Shown: positions 35,397 through 44,740 of the stretch, one piece after another
How positions within the stretch are numbered: position 1 is the stretch's first letter
Layout of the letters: each line of letters begins with the position of its first letter
NCBI GenBank assembly: GCA_003514385.1
Contig: DOQR01000004.1
Location: 173,239-237,238 of the forward strand
Direction of reading: 5' to 3'
Source of the DNA: Oscillospiraceae bacterium
Lineage (GTDB): Bacteria; Bacillota; Clostridia; Oscillospirales; Acutalibacteraceae
DNA: 64,000 nt
Made by a program: the position numbers and the translations under genes
The notes under the pieces: model-generated
Database searches by the model: none
The model's input: the letters and a program-made list of their open reading frames with translations, nothing else
What the model was told of the DNA's origin: nothing

Positions 35397-37121
35397 ATGA
35401 AACTTGACAAGCTTGTCGGCGAAAGATTCAAAGAGAAGCCCTCCGACTGCGTTATCGACAGCCACGCGCTCATGCTGCGCGGCGGCTATATGAAAAACGT
35501 TGCCAACGGCATCTATTCGCAGTTCATGCCCCTGCGCCGCATAACAAAGAAAATCGAGGATATAATCCGCGACGAGATGGATAAAATCGGCGGACAGGAA
35601 GTGCTGTTCCCGGTGGCTCTCCCCGCTTCGCTCTGGGATGAGTCGGGCAGATACGAGAGCGTCGGCAGCGAGCTTCTTCGCTTCACCGACCGAAACAATG
35701 CGCGCATGGTGCTCGGCATGACCCACGAGGAAGCGGCGGTTCAGCTCGTGCGCGACTACGCCAACAGCTACACCAAGTATCCGTTCATGATATATCAGAT
35801 TCAGACCAAGTTCCGCGACGAGGGACGCCCGCGCGGCGGACTTATCCGCGTTCGTGAATTCACGATGAAGGACGCATATTCGTTCCACACCTCGCAGGAG
35901 GATCTTGAAAAGTACTATCAGGAGTGCTACGACGCATACAACCGCATATTTGCGCGTGCAGGCATCCCCGAGGTCATAACGGTCAAGTCCGACTCCGGCA
36001 TGATGGGCGGCAGCATCTCCCACGAGTATATGCTTCTGACCCCCGTCGGCGAGGATTCGATAGCCGTCTGCTCCGAGTGCGACTACCGCGCGAACATGGA
36101 AGCGGCGCAGAGCATTGTCGAAAATAAAGCTGACGATGTACTCGAAGAGCTCAAGAAAGAATACACGCCGAATATTCACACCATCGAGGACATCTGCGAG
36201 TTCCTCCACTCCCCGCTTGAAAAGTCCTGCAAGGCTGTTGTATATCAGAAGAACGCGACGGACGAATATGTTGTTATCTTTGTCCGCGGCGATCTTGACA
36301 TAAACGAAACGAAGCTCACAAACCTGCTCGGCGAGGCGGTTCATCCCGCAGTTATCACCGAGGAGTGCGGACTTCACGCGGGCTTTATAGGCCCTGTCGG
36401 TCTGCCTGAGAACATGACAGTTCTGTTCGACAACTCTCTCAAGGGTGCCACTAACCTCTCCTGCGGCGCGAACGAAGAGAACCACCACTATGTCGGTCTC
36501 AACATTCCGCGCGATGTCGGCGAGGTTGAATACAACGACCTTGCGAAGATAGTTGACGGCGGTATCTGCCCGCAGTGCGGCAAGCGCACGATAAAGATAT
36601 CCCGCGGCATCGAGGTCGGCAACATATTCCAGCTCGGCACGAAATACACAAAGTCGATGCACATGACCTATCTTGACAAGGAGGGCAACGAGCAGTACCC
36701 GATAATGGGCTGCTACGGCATCGGCGTCGGCAGACTCGCCGCCTCCGTCTGCGAAGTTCGCCACGACGATTACGGTCCGATCTGGCCGATAACAATAGCT
36801 CCGTGGCAGGTACATCTGTGCTGCCTGAGAGCGGACGATGCAGAGGCGAAAGCGCTCGCGGACAAGTTCTATGACGAGATGCAGAAAGACGGCATCGAGG
36901 TTATTTACGACGACAGAAATGTGCGCCCGGGCGTTATGTTCTCTGACGCAGACCTGCTCGGCTGCCCGGTCAGAGTTGTTGTCAGCCCGAGAAACCTTGC
37001 CGAGGGCTGCTGCGAAGTCATGACCCGCACAAAGAGCATCAACGAAAAGGTCGCCGTTGACGATGTTATCCCGCAGGTCAAGAAGATGATCAAGGATATG
37101 TTCGATGAGCTGAACAAGTAA
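35397..37121 (+). CDS. proS: Prolyl-tRNA synthetase
   Basis: 574 residues from ATG 35397, with AAAGGA about eleven bases upstream; an ATG at 35385 abuts the ribosome binding site and is unlikely. Bacterial-type ProS: motif 1 region GGQEVLFPVALPASLW (about 62-77), motif 2 IYQIQTKFRDEGRPRGGLIR read in parts (about 130-149), an inserted YbaK-like editing domain (about 225-380) and the anticodon-binding domain at the end (VHLCCLRADDAEAKALAD onward). It charges tRNA-Pro and edits mischarged alanine. Control by the upstream proline T-box is strongly supported. Confidence 0.97.
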   Translation: MKLDKLVGERFKEKPSDCVIDSHALMLRGGYMKNVANGIYSQFMPLRRITKKIEDIIRDEMDKIGGQEVLFPVALPASLWDESGRYESVGSELLRFTDRNNARMVLGMTHEEAAVQLVRDYANSYTKYPFMIYQIQTKFRDEGRPRGGLIRVREFTMKDAYSFHTSQEDLEKYYQECYDAYNRIFARAGIPEVITVKSDSGMMGGSISHEYMLLTPVGEDSIAVCSECDYRANMEAAQSIVENKADDVLEELKKEYTPNIHTIEDICEFLHSPLEKSCKAVVYQKNATDEYVVIFVRGDLDINETKLTNLLGEAVHPAVITEECGLHAGFIGPVGLPENMTVLFDNSLKGATNLSCGANEENHHYVGLNIPRDVGEVEYNDLAKIVDGGICPQCGKRTIKISRGIEVGNIFQLGTKYTKSMHMTYLDKEGNEQYPIMGCYGIGVGRLAASVCEVRHDDYGPIWPITIAPWQVHLCCLRADDAEAKALADKFYDEMQKDGIEVIYDDRNVRPGVMFSDADLLGCPVRVVVSPRNLAEGCCEVMTRTKSINEKVAVDDVIPQVKKMIKDMFDELNK

Positions 37122-37131
37122 GAAGACAAAC

Positions 37132-37168
37132 CTAAAAACGGAGCCGCATAGCGGCTCCGTTTTTAGGT
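37132..37168. terminator. Bidirectional terminator between proS and the Sel1 gene
   Basis: Perfect 17-base inverted repeat CCTAAAAACGGAGCCGC / GCGGCTCCGTTTTTAGG with a 3-base loop; converging genes use both sides. Confidence 0.93.
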
Positions 37169-37169
37169 T

Positions 37170-38141
37170 TTACGTTACATCTATCCCATGATTTTTTGCC
37201 CAGGTAAAAATATCAGTTTCCTGCCACTCCTGTAAAGTTTCATTGGTTATCGGCAAGTTAAACTCAGCAACAACACCCTTAAAATTCTTATAGGAAGGCT
37301 GTGAATCGAAGTAGTAATAATCACTGTAAAAATAATACGCCGCTAAATATGGTAAAGGAGAACACATCGACGGTGTTGGATGCCGATACATATATGCGAG
37401 ACCCCGCATCGCCTGACTAAAGCCCACATCGCTATCACCTTCGTTAAGATAGTCAACATACAATTGCTCCTTCTGCGAATATAGCCGCAGCATTAGTTCA
37501 TCTGCTTCGTCGGGAGATTCTATTTTATATTTCTTTAAAATATATTTCATTATCTCAGGATCTGTAAATTGTGGCATATTTTTTTTGTACCCTATCAGTT
37601 CAGATAACTCTCGCCCTAAGACTTCTGCATATTCTAATTTTCCGTCTGGGCAACCGTTCTCCGCGGACTTTTGCGCCCAATAATTTTCACCCAGAAAATC
37701 TCCGGCGCAACCGCATTTCAGTGCCATTTTATACTGTGCTTCGGCATTACCCATTTCGGCAGCTTCTTTTATAAGCCTAAAACGCTCTTCGTTATTCTCG
37801 CCCATACCACCATATTCCGTATAATCCGAAGCTAACTCAAGCATTGCGTCAGTATCGCCCTGATTTATAAGTTTCATATACCACTTCAAGGCCTCTTCTG
37901 TTCTGTCTAGCCATTCGAGTCCCCTTGCATATTTAATTATGGCATCTCGATCTCCGCGCATAGCAGCATCTTTGTATATAACAACGTGCGCTCTATGTAT
38001 TCTAGGCAACAGTGTCGGATCGTTGCTTTCCCACATTTTCTGTATTTCTGCGGTAGCCCACTCTTCACCATTTTCATGAGCACGAACAAGATCAACGAAT
38101 TGATTTTCGCTATTTCCGAACAAATTCTTTAAAAATCCCAT
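37170..38141 (-). CDS. Sel1-like repeat protein
   Basis: 323 residues of alpha-helical repeats resembling Sel1/TPR. They are clearest at about 84-160, with RTEEALKWYMKLINQGDTDA and NEERFRLIKEAAEMGNAEAQ followed by YKMALKCGCAGDFLGENYWA. The N-terminal MGFLKNLFGNSENQF is short and not a signal peptide. Sel1 proteins serve as scaffolds for protein complexes. AAAGGAG precedes the ATG. It is the last gene of an operon with the CFI-box gene and the interrupted unknown gene; the gap to the latter is 28 bases. Function is unknown. Confidence 0.8.
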   Translation of the reverse strand: MGFLKNLFGNSENQFVDLVRAHENGEEWATAEIQKMWESNDPTLLPRIHRAHVVIYKDAAMRGDRDAIIKYARGLEWLDRTEEALKWYMKLINQGDTDAMLELASDYTEYGGMGENNEERFRLIKEAAEMGNAEAQYKMALKCGCAGDFLGENYWAQKSAENGCPDGKLEYAEVLGRELSELIGYKKNMPQFTDPEIMKYILKKYKIESPDEADELMLRLYSQKEQLYVDYLNEGDSDVGFSQAMRGLAYMYRHPTPSMCSPLPYLAAYYFYSDYYYFDSQPSYKNFKGVVAEFNLPITNETLQEWQETDIFTWAKNHGIDVT

Positions 38142-38169
38142 GGTTTTCTCCTTTGCATCTTTGCAAGCG

Positions 38170-38652
38170 TCAACTTATAACCTGATCCAGAACATGCTGT
38201 ACAGAATCATAATAACGCTGTTCCTCTTCTAACTTTTGTCTGTTTTTTCCTAAATTCCTAACGGTAGAGCCTATCACTGAAGCAATTTTATAAGAGAGAC
38301 TCTTTCCCTGTCTATCCTGCTTTGCATACTCCGAACGAGCAAATTTATCCATCTAAGGGCTGCTTCCGAAGTTGTTTATCGCAACATATGCCAAATTACC
38401 CTGATGCTGAACCCTGATACAAATCAAGTAGTAATCGTTTTTATGTTCCGGATTATACATCACAAGACAATCCTCAACACTTTTGTTAAATAAACCGCCG
38501 GACTTTACTTGATCGGAGTAAAAATCAACCGAAACGCCCGCTTCCTGCGCTGCTTCGGCGATCACCGCTCTTACTGTATCAAGCGTAACATATTCTCCGT
38601 CTTCATATCGATATACCGGTCTGAATTCTCTTAAATCTTCAATTTTTATCAT
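38170..38652 (-). pseudogene. Unknown protein gene interrupted by an in-frame TAG
   Basis: The ATG at 38652 opens 99 codons, then TAG at 38353-38355, and the same frame continues with ATG and 59 more codons (MDKFARSEYAKQDRQGKSLS onward) to 38170. The first part has EDLREFRPVYRYEDGEYVTL and the second ends in a basic then acidic helical stretch (GKNRQKLEEEQRYYD). The absence of a gap, of a frame change and of a good ribosome binding site before the second ATG suggests one protein of about 159 residues with a nonsense change. Two separate small proteins, or readthrough, are the alternatives. I do not know the family. Confidence 0.6.
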
Positions 38653-38654
38653 TT

Positions 38655-39106
38655 TTACCCCTCACTATGTGCATACTTATTTTTGAGATCTGATATCATA
38701 TTTGTATACTCTGTAAATGCCTCTTCGTTTTTTTCTGCCTTTACAAACTACACGCATTTTTTAACCGTTCGTAAATCGCTTTGTATATCGAGTCTTTATC
38801 CGATTTTGAATTGATGACGTCCACTATAGGCGGAGCAATTCGATAATATTCCGCAATCGTATTCTCCCCATCAGGCAGAAAGCGCACATAATTATCTCGA
38901 AAACTACGCATTGTCATAAGCTCATCGCAATCATCCGAAAGTCCCAAATACGAACAGCAGGCCGTTGTAAAAATACATCCGCCATACGCTTGGTAATGCG
39001 AACACGTTCTGTCATCGGAGTATACATATTGCCTGTAGTATGAGCAATAACCTTTCGACCCCCACCTTTCATTGTCGTCATAATACTTACAATTCGCACA
39101 TGGCAT
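38655..39106 (-). pseudogene. CFI-box protein with a C-terminal frameshift
   Basis: The ATG at 39106 (GGAGGAA upstream) opens 121 codons, ending at a TAA near 38741. Residues 1-40 hold four cysteines (3, 6, 21, 35), possibly zinc-binding. A CFI-box-like core follows: GCIFTTACC, YLGLSDDCDEL, MRSFRDNY (about 43-73) and EYYRIAPPIV. The usual family C-terminus is missing. It appears in the next frame as FVKAEKNEEAFTEYTNMISD, running to a TAA at 38655-38657, two bases before the next start. One base lost from the TTT run at about 38740 explains this. Read together the product would be about 150 residues. The family (CFI-box-CTERM) has no known function. Confidence 0.65.
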
Positions 39107-39142
39107 TTTTTCCTCCTTTTACATTTATTTAACGTCTTCTTG

Positions 39143-39171
39143 ATTATAACAACTCGTTTTTTTGTTGTAAA
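39143..39171 (-). promoter_or_regulatory. Promoter of the CFI-box operon
   Basis: Minus-strand TTTACA (39166-39171), 17-base spacer, TATAAT (39143-39148). Confidence 0.6.
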
Positions 39172-39240
39172 CAGTGCGCGGCATTAAAGCCCTTTTTGAG
39201 GGCATGAAACAATAAATTGTCGATTTTAGTTCCTTGCTGC

Positions 39241-39287
39241 ATAACAAAACCTACCCTCCGTTTTTTGCGAAGGGTCGGTTTTGTTAT
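39241..39287. terminator. Hairpin terminator after the PHP-domain gene
   Basis: ATAACAAAACC / GGTTTTGTTAT outer stem and ACCCT / AGGGT inner stem, just past the stop of the PHP gene at 39296; T-rich on both strands. Confidence 0.8.
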
Positions 39288-39295
39288 ATCATAAA

Positions 39296-40705
39296 TTAAA
39301 ACGCGAAGTACTTTTTGAGCATCTTTTTCATTCTGCCGTTCATTACTGTCAGGGTGTTTATGGCATCCTGCCTTTCATCTTCGGTGCCGTATATCGCCTG
39401 TTTCATGAGTCTGCCCTCTTCAAAGCAGGCATCGTCATGGATGGGGAAATAATTCTTGAGCAGGAAGCAACCGTAGCGGACATATCTCATCTCGCCGACG
39501 AGTCTGAACTCCTTGCTTATCGTGTCGACGGCAACGCTTCTGAAATTCTTTATCGAATCGATAAGCGCTTTTCGCTCGTTTTCGGGCGAGAACACTATTG
39601 TCGAGCAGATATATGCGCCCTTGTTTTCGGGAGTGCAGGAGTGGCTGTCCGTGCTGCCGACAACGGGATATTTGAATCCGCGGGCTCTGTCCTCATAATA
39701 TCTCACGGTCTGATAGCCGTTTTGTTCAAAATATCGCTCGCCGCCGAGCACCTCAAAGGCATCGAAAATCTTATTTTCAACGAGCCAGTCGTTGAGCGCG
39801 TCGGACACATGGAACGCTTCGCCGGTTATCCATGTCGGATGCGGGAATATTCCGAGTCCGCCCGCTTTTCTTATCTCGTCATAGAGCCATTTGAGCACAG
39901 CCGCAGTCATTGCATCGACATTGTCGGGAGCTTTTATATCCTTGGCGAGTGCGGTCATCTTCGCAGCGAACTCCTCCTGAGTCATGACATCGGGGCAATC
40001 GTCTCTTATTGCGCGGACTTTTTTATCCTTGCCGACTTCTTTGACCGCCACATCCTCGACAAGCGAATTGATGCTGTATTCGCCGCCGAAATTTATCGTA
40101 TGCGGGTCGACTCTGAAGCCGTTTATCGCGGGAAGATGCACCTCTTCACCGGGCACGAGATTGAACTCTGTCGGGATATTTTTAAATGCCTCTATAGCTC
40201 TGAGCGACGGATAATAGCGGTGGTGGTCGGTTATGGCAAGAAAATCATAGCCGTGGGAACGATAGGTTGCGGCAACATTCTCGGGGTCATGCGCTCCGTC
40301 GGAAAAATTCGTGTGCATATGCAGATCGCCGATAAACGGATACATACCGACGAGATCACCGGAGACGGCATAGACACAGAAAGTGAAGCTTTTCTTATCG
40401 CCATCGGCGTTTTCGCCCTCAATGCGGATGCGATATTCGCCCTCATGCGGGAATGTTATAGAAATATCAAGTCCGTTTTCTTCGTTTGCGGTCACATCGA
40501 GTTCTTTTCTGAAAGCGGACGCCGGGGCGTGTTCGATATGTCCGCCGTCGAGCCATGTTATCGCCGCCTCATGCACGCTGCCTGCGGGGAAAAAGTTATC
40601 GCCGCCGAAGGGGCGGATATGTATAGTGCTCTCCTTTTCGGTCCCGATGACCTTCGGGAACACATCGTAAGTCCAAAGTTCGCTTCTTCTGACAAAATCT
40701 GCCAT
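39296..40705 (-). CDS. PHP-domain metal-dependent hydrolase, CehA/McbA-like
   Basis: 469 residues. A beta-rich N-terminal part (about 1-120) precedes a PHP domain starting GDLHMHTNFSDG (His129 and His131). It continues with LAITDHHRY (about 156-164), PGEEVH (about 187-192), GIFPHPTW (about 278-285) and GSTDSH (about 362-367), which together supply the metal ligands. PHP enzymes hydrolyse phosphoesters; CehA-like ones act on carbamates or phosphodiesters. No signal peptide is evident. The gene is monocistronic with a GGAGAG ribosome binding site. The substrate is unknown. Confidence 0.88.
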   Translation of the reverse strand: MADFVRRSELWTYDVFPKVIGTEKESTIHIRPFGGDNFFPAGSVHEAAITWLDGGHIEHAPASAFRKELDVTANEENGLDISITFPHEGEYRIRIEGENADGDKKSFTFCVYAVSGDLVGMYPFIGDLHMHTNFSDGAHDPENVAATYRSHGYDFLAITDHHRYYPSLRAIEAFKNIPTEFNLVPGEEVHLPAINGFRVDPHTINFGGEYSINSLVEDVAVKEVGKDKKVRAIRDDCPDVMTQEEFAAKMTALAKDIKAPDNVDAMTAAVLKWLYDEIRKAGGLGIFPHPTWITGEAFHVSDALNDWLVENKIFDAFEVLGGERYFEQNGYQTVRYYEDRARGFKYPVVGSTDSHSCTPENKGAYICSTIVFSPENERKALIDSIKNFRSVAVDTISKEFRLVGEMRYVRYGCFLLKNYFPIHDDACFEEGRLMKQAIYGTEDERQDAINTLTVMNGRMKKMLKKYFAF

Positions 40706-40789
40706 CTCATACTCTCCTTTACGAAAAATTTTATCAATTTATGATAGCATAAAGCAGCCGAAAAAACAATCAAAAGAACAGAAAATATT

Positions 40790-40822
40790 AAAAGGGTCTG
40801 TCACATCCGAACAGACCCTTTT
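40790..40822 (-). terminator. Terminator of the MBL-fold gene
   Basis: AAAAGGGTCTGT / ACAGACCCTTTT 12-base stem around a 9-base loop. Confidence 0.85.
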
Positions 40823-40824
40823 CT

Positions 40825-42120
40825 TTAATATCCGCTGTCGTCGTAGACATAGCCCTTCGATTCGAAATACGAAATCGATTCGTTGCCGTCCTTAATTGTG
40901 AATACATATGTGCAGTCGCCCGCAAAATATATATTTTCCGCCCCGAAAAGCGCGGTCAGATACCGTATATTATCGCAGAACCTGGTCATTACGGTAAATC
41001 TGCCCTGTGGCGCCAAGAGCTTCTCGGCTCGGATGTTGGCATAGATGCTTCTGTCATCGTTTATCAGATGGTGCGCGCCCTGCAGATACTTGCAAGAGAG
41101 CAGATTCTTTCCGTAGAGCGCTATAAGCGCCTCGCCGTTGGATTCCTCCGCATCGCCGAGAAAAATCACGGACGCGTCGTCGAATATTATCTGAAACACG
41201 GTGGTGGTCTCGTTCATGCCGCGATATGCGCCGCCGTCCCTTGCCCGGATAGACAGAGGGAGTATATCCTCGTGCGTTGTAAGCACCTCAAGATACGAGT
41301 CCGGAAAATGTACCGTCTGCCCCGTGTGCAGCTTCAAATATTTTGCGTTAGGCGCATATTTCTTGAGTCTCTCGCGGAGCCTGTCCGTACAGCCACTGCT
41401 ATAATCCAAAAGCGTTCTTGACGGGAAGTTGAACATAACCCTCTCGACGCAGAGAACGTCCTTCTCGCGCTTGAGCAGCTTCGTAAATACATCCATATGG
41501 TCATCGTGGTTATGGGTGCATATCCATGCGGCAACGCGGATTTTCCCGCCCTTTTCGGTATTTGTTAAATCCTCAAGGCGGCGCATAAACTCGTCGCAGG
41601 CCTCCTCTGTCGCCTGTTCTATCTCGCCGCCGTCGATTATTATAACCGAGTTGTCGCGCAGTCTCAGTACATAGAGCATTCCGCAGTCGCAGCTGTGATA
41701 GCGAACCATTGAGCCGTATTTTAGCGAAAACTGCATGAGCGCCGTATCTCCACGCACATCCGGCTCGTTGTCGTTCATCTCGGAAAGCGGACAGCTTGCG
41801 TTATCGATTATCACCCTCGCCTGCTCCGCTTCGCGGGTAAAATAGGTGTATATGATTCTGTTTTCTTCGGCAAACTCCGAAAAGATATTGCCGTTTATTT
41901 CGCGGTGAAACGTCTCCTTGCGGCCGCTTGATGCCAAAGATGCGAGAAAATCGCGAAACATTTTCGGCGTGACATCGCCGATGACAACCATATACGAGTC
42001 GTCCGCGCCGCCGCTGACGCTGTCCTCAAGCTCAAGTCCCGCGCCGCAGTTTACGGGCTCGCACACCTTTGTTCCGAACGCCGGAACACCGAGGGCTTCA
42101 AAAAAATCACTGAAGTTCAT
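40825..42120 (-). CDS. Metallo-beta-lactamase fold hydrolase
   Basis: 431 residues from the ATG at 42120 (GAGGAGG five bases upstream; a start further upstream would overlap the promoter). The MBL motif is CTHNHDDHMD (His203, His205, Asp207, His208), and later motifs are VIFLGDAEES and GAHHLIND at about 320-350. The N-terminal 130 residues form a separate alpha/beta domain of unknown role. The family includes exonucleases, lactonases and sulfatases; the sequence does not reveal which. Monocistronic. Confidence 0.85.
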   Translation of the reverse strand: MNFSDFFEALGVPAFGTKVCEPVNCGAGLELEDSVSGGADDSYMVVIGDVTPKMFRDFLASLASSGRKETFHREINGNIFSEFAEENRIIYTYFTREAEQARVIIDNASCPLSEMNDNEPDVRGDTALMQFSLKYGSMVRYHSCDCGMLYVLRLRDNSVIIIDGGEIEQATEEACDEFMRRLEDLTNTEKGGKIRVAAWICTHNHDDHMDVFTKLLKREKDVLCVERVMFNFPSRTLLDYSSGCTDRLRERLKKYAPNAKYLKLHTGQTVHFPDSYLEVLTTHEDILPLSIRARDGGAYRGMNETTTVFQIIFDDASVIFLGDAEESNGEALIALYGKNLLSCKYLQGAHHLINDDRSIYANIRAEKLLAPQGRFTVMTRFCDNIRYLTALFGAENIYFAGDCTYVFTIKDGNESISYFESKGYVYDDSGY

Positions 42121-42155
42121 CTTATCCTCCTCATGATAAAATTTATCCGATGACA

Positions 42156-42184
42156 ATTATATATGCCTGAAGACGCAGTGTCAA
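42156..42184 (-). promoter_or_regulatory. Consensus promoter of the MBL-fold gene
   Basis: Minus-strand TTGACA (42179-42184), 17-base spacer, TATAAT (42156-42161): an exact match to the sigma-A consensus. Confidence 0.85.
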
Positions 42185-42297
42185 ACATTATTGAAAAAAA
42201 GCCGAAAATGACTGTAAAAAGAGAGAAATATATGATAATATAAAGGCGTATTAATCCGGCTCGGACGCCGGAAATATTGAGCCGGAGGTAAATAAAA

Positions 42298-43242
42298 ATG
42301 CTGAAAGTCGCACTCGTCGGCGTTGGCGGAATAAGCGGAGCGCACATCCCCGCATGGGAAAGCATGGACGACGCCGAGCTTGTCGCAATATGTGACATCC
42401 GTCCCGAGAGAATGGAAAACTATCCAGACAAACGCCATTACACCGATTTTGATGAAATGCTTGAAAAAGAGGATGTTGATATTCTCGACATCTGCCTGCC
42501 GACATTTCTGCATGCAGATTTTGCGGTCAAGGCGATGGAGAAAGGCATCAATGTCATATGCGAGAAGCCCATATCGCTCAAGCGCGAGGATGTTCAGAGG
42601 ATATATTCGACCGCTAAAAATAACAATGTCTGCTTCATGATAGCACAGGTGCTCAGATTCTGGCCGGAATACGAAGTTGTCAAAAGCATATACGACAGCG
42701 GCAAATACGGAAAATTGCTTTCTGCATCGATGCGCAGGCTCGGCGGTATACCCAAATGGAGCTGGGACGATTGGATGAGAGACGAGAAGCGCAGCGGCCT
42801 CGTGCCGTTTGACCTGCACATACACGATCTCGACTTCATTGTATATGCATTCGGAAAGCCCGAAAAATGCACTGCAAGGAGAGTAAAACGACCCGAGCAG
42901 GACTACATAACCGCGACATATGATTTCGGTGATTTCTTTATTTCAACCGAAGCCGCTTGGTTTGCGGGACGCTACCCGTTCTCGGCGCGCTTCATGTTCC
43001 AGTTTGAGGATGCCGTTGTGACATGGGAGAACGACGAGATGACAATATATGAGTCCGACGGCGCGGAACTCCACCCCGTAACTCAGGACGGAGAAGACAC
43101 CGGAGACATTGGACTGCCCAAGAGCAACGCATATGCAAACGAGATTCGCTACTTTGCGGACTGCGTAAAGAGCGGTGTTTTCCCGGACAAAGTTAAGCCC
43201 GAGGAGCTTGAAACCGTTATTGACCTGCTAAAATCCCTGTAA
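42298..43242 (+). CDS. Gfo/Idh/MocA family oxidoreductase
   Basis: 314 residues. NAD(P)-binding VALVGVGGISGAHIPAW (residues 4-20), CEKPISLKREDV (about 87-98; EKP is the family motif) and the C-terminal beta-sheet domain with FDLHIHDLDF (about 172-181), where the His-Asp pair acts in catalysis. Members oxidise or epimerise sugars and inositols. GGAGG stands seven to twelve bases before the ATG. It diverges from the MBL-fold gene and is alone on its transcript. The substrate is unknown. Confidence 0.92.
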   Translation: MLKVALVGVGGISGAHIPAWESMDDAELVAICDIRPERMENYPDKRHYTDFDEMLEKEDVDILDICLPTFLHADFAVKAMEKGINVICEKPISLKREDVQRIYSTAKNNNVCFMIAQVLRFWPEYEVVKSIYDSGKYGKLLSASMRRLGGIPKWSWDDWMRDEKRSGLVPFDLHIHDLDFIVYAFGKPEKCTARRVKRPEQDYITATYDFGDFFISTEAAWFAGRYPFSARFMFQFEDAVVTWENDEMTIYESDGAELHPVTQDGEDTGDIGLPKSNAYANEIRYFADCVKSGVFPDKVKPEELETVIDLLKSL

Positions 43243-43246
43243 TATC

Positions 43247-43278
43247 AAAAGCCGCCGGATAAAACCGACGGCTTTTTA
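43247..43278 (+). terminator. Terminator of the Gfo/Idh/MocA gene
   Basis: AAAGCCGCCGG / CCGACGGCTTT stem with one mismatch, then TTTTTAA. Confidence 0.85.
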
Positions 43279-43363
43279 ATATACTCAATGTATTCTGTTT
43301 GTTCTGTAGACTATCTTATTCCCGTTGTCGTTCTGTGTCTTTGCAGGCGGCGCGGGAATATTT

Positions 43364-44740
43364 CTATTCCGCCGACTGTTTATTTGCAAATCTGTGTGAC
43401 GGACGGTAGATGAGAAGCGCTATGAATATCAGCAGCGCCGTTGCGGCGAGGCTTATGGGATAGACCGTCATTATCGTTTCGAAGTTGTGATTTTTTGGGA
43501 AGACAAGTTCTATCCACGCTATTCTTATTCCGCAGACGCCGATCATTGTCAGCACAGCCGGGACGAGTGAGACGCCGAAGCCGCGCAGATAGCCTGACAT
43601 TATCTCATAGAGCATACTGAAAGTGTACGCCGAGAAGACTATCACGAGGCGCGTATAGCCGATTTCTATAACCTGCGGATCGCTGTTGAATACTGAGAGC
43701 AGGAATCGGCCGACAAGAAGGACTATTCCGATTGCTGCGCCGGAGGCTATCGTATCTTCTATCAATGTCAGCCACAGCGTGCGCTTGCAGCGTTTTATCT
43801 GACCCGCGCCGTAATTCTGCCCGACGAATGTCGTGCATGCCTGGCTGAACGAGTTCAGAACATCGTAAGCTATAACTTCAATATTGAACGCCGCGCTCGA
43901 CGCCGCTATAACGACGGTTCCGAGGCTGTTTATTGCGGACTGGATGACAATATTCGAAATCGAGAACACCGCGCTCTGAATACCTGCCGGGAGCCCTATT
44001 TTCATTATCATTCTGAAGCTGTTCCAGCTGAAGCGCATCTTCTTGGGCTCAATTTTTATGTACTTATCCGACTTTACAAGGCGCACAAAAAGTATAATCG
44101 AGCTGACCGCATTGGAGATAACCGTCGCCGTCGCAACACCGCTGACGGTCATTTTGAGCACTATAACAAAGAAGAGATTTAGCACAACATTCAGAACTCC
44201 GGATACGGCGAGCGCTATAAGCGGCACCTTTGTATCGCCCACGCTCCTGAAAATCGCCGCTTCGAAGTTATAGAGCAATATCACCGGCAGTCCGATGAGG
44301 TATATTCTGAAATATATGATTGCAAGGGGCAGGACATCATCCGGGACATTGAGGGAGCTGAGCATCCTGCCGACAAAAAATTCGGCTATCACTGCGACTA
44401 TTGTTCCGCCGACGAGTGCGAATATTATCGAAGTATGTACGGCACGCTGAACCGAGTCCTTGTTGTTTCTGCCCATAGCGTTTGCGATAACAACATTCGC
44501 GCCGAGAGAGATGCCGATAAGAAAATTCACTATAAGACCTATAACAGGACCGTTTGCGCCGACCGCAGCGACTGCCGCAGTGCTCTTGTCGCCCGCAAAG
44601 TTGCCGACGACGGCGAGATCGGACGCATTGAAAAGCTGTTCGAGTATCGCCGTTGCCGCAACCGGGAGCGCAAACAGCGGAAGCTTGCTCCAGATAGGGC
44701 CGTTTAGCATATCTATTTTCTTTGCGCCTGAGCGTTTCAT
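43364..44740 (-). CDS. MATE family efflux transporter
   Basis: 458 residues with twelve membrane helices in two related halves. Family motifs are PLFALPVAATAILEQLFNASD (read in two parts, about 19-39), VGANGPVIGLIVNF (about 62-75) and IGLPAGIQSAVFS (about 252-264). MATE pumps expel cationic drugs or metabolites using Na+ or H+. The gene lies upstream on the same strand as the Gfo region's converging terminator and is likely monocistronic; ribosome binding site GGGGAACG. Confidence 0.95.
   Translation of the reverse strand: MKRSGAKKIDMLNGPIWSKLPLFALPVAATAILEQLFNASDLAVVGNFAGDKSTAAVAAVGANGPVIGLIVNFLIGISLGANVVIANAMGRNNKDSVQRAVHTSIIFALVGGTIVAVIAEFFVGRMLSSLNVPDDVLPLAIIYFRIYLIGLPVILLYNFEAAIFRSVGDTKVPLIALAVSGVLNVVLNLFFVIVLKMTVSGVATATVISNAVSSIILFVRLVKSDKYIKIEPKKMRFSWNSFRMIMKIGLPAGIQSAVFSISNIVIQSAINSLGTVVIAASSAAFNIEVIAYDVLNSFSQACTTFVGQNYGAGQIKRCKRTLWLTLIEDTIASGAAIGIVLLVGRFLLSVFNSDPQVIEIGYTRLVIVFSAYTFSMLYEIMSGYLRGFGVSLVPAVLTMIGVCGIRIAWIELVFPKNHNFETIMTVYPISLAATALLIFIALLIYRPSHRFANKQSAE

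Noticed and set aside
42187-42240. A plus-strand promoter for the Gfo/Idh/MocA gene, for example TTGAAA near 42191 or GATAAT near 42234.
   Set aside because: No pair with acceptable -35, spacing and -10 could be found; left unassigned.
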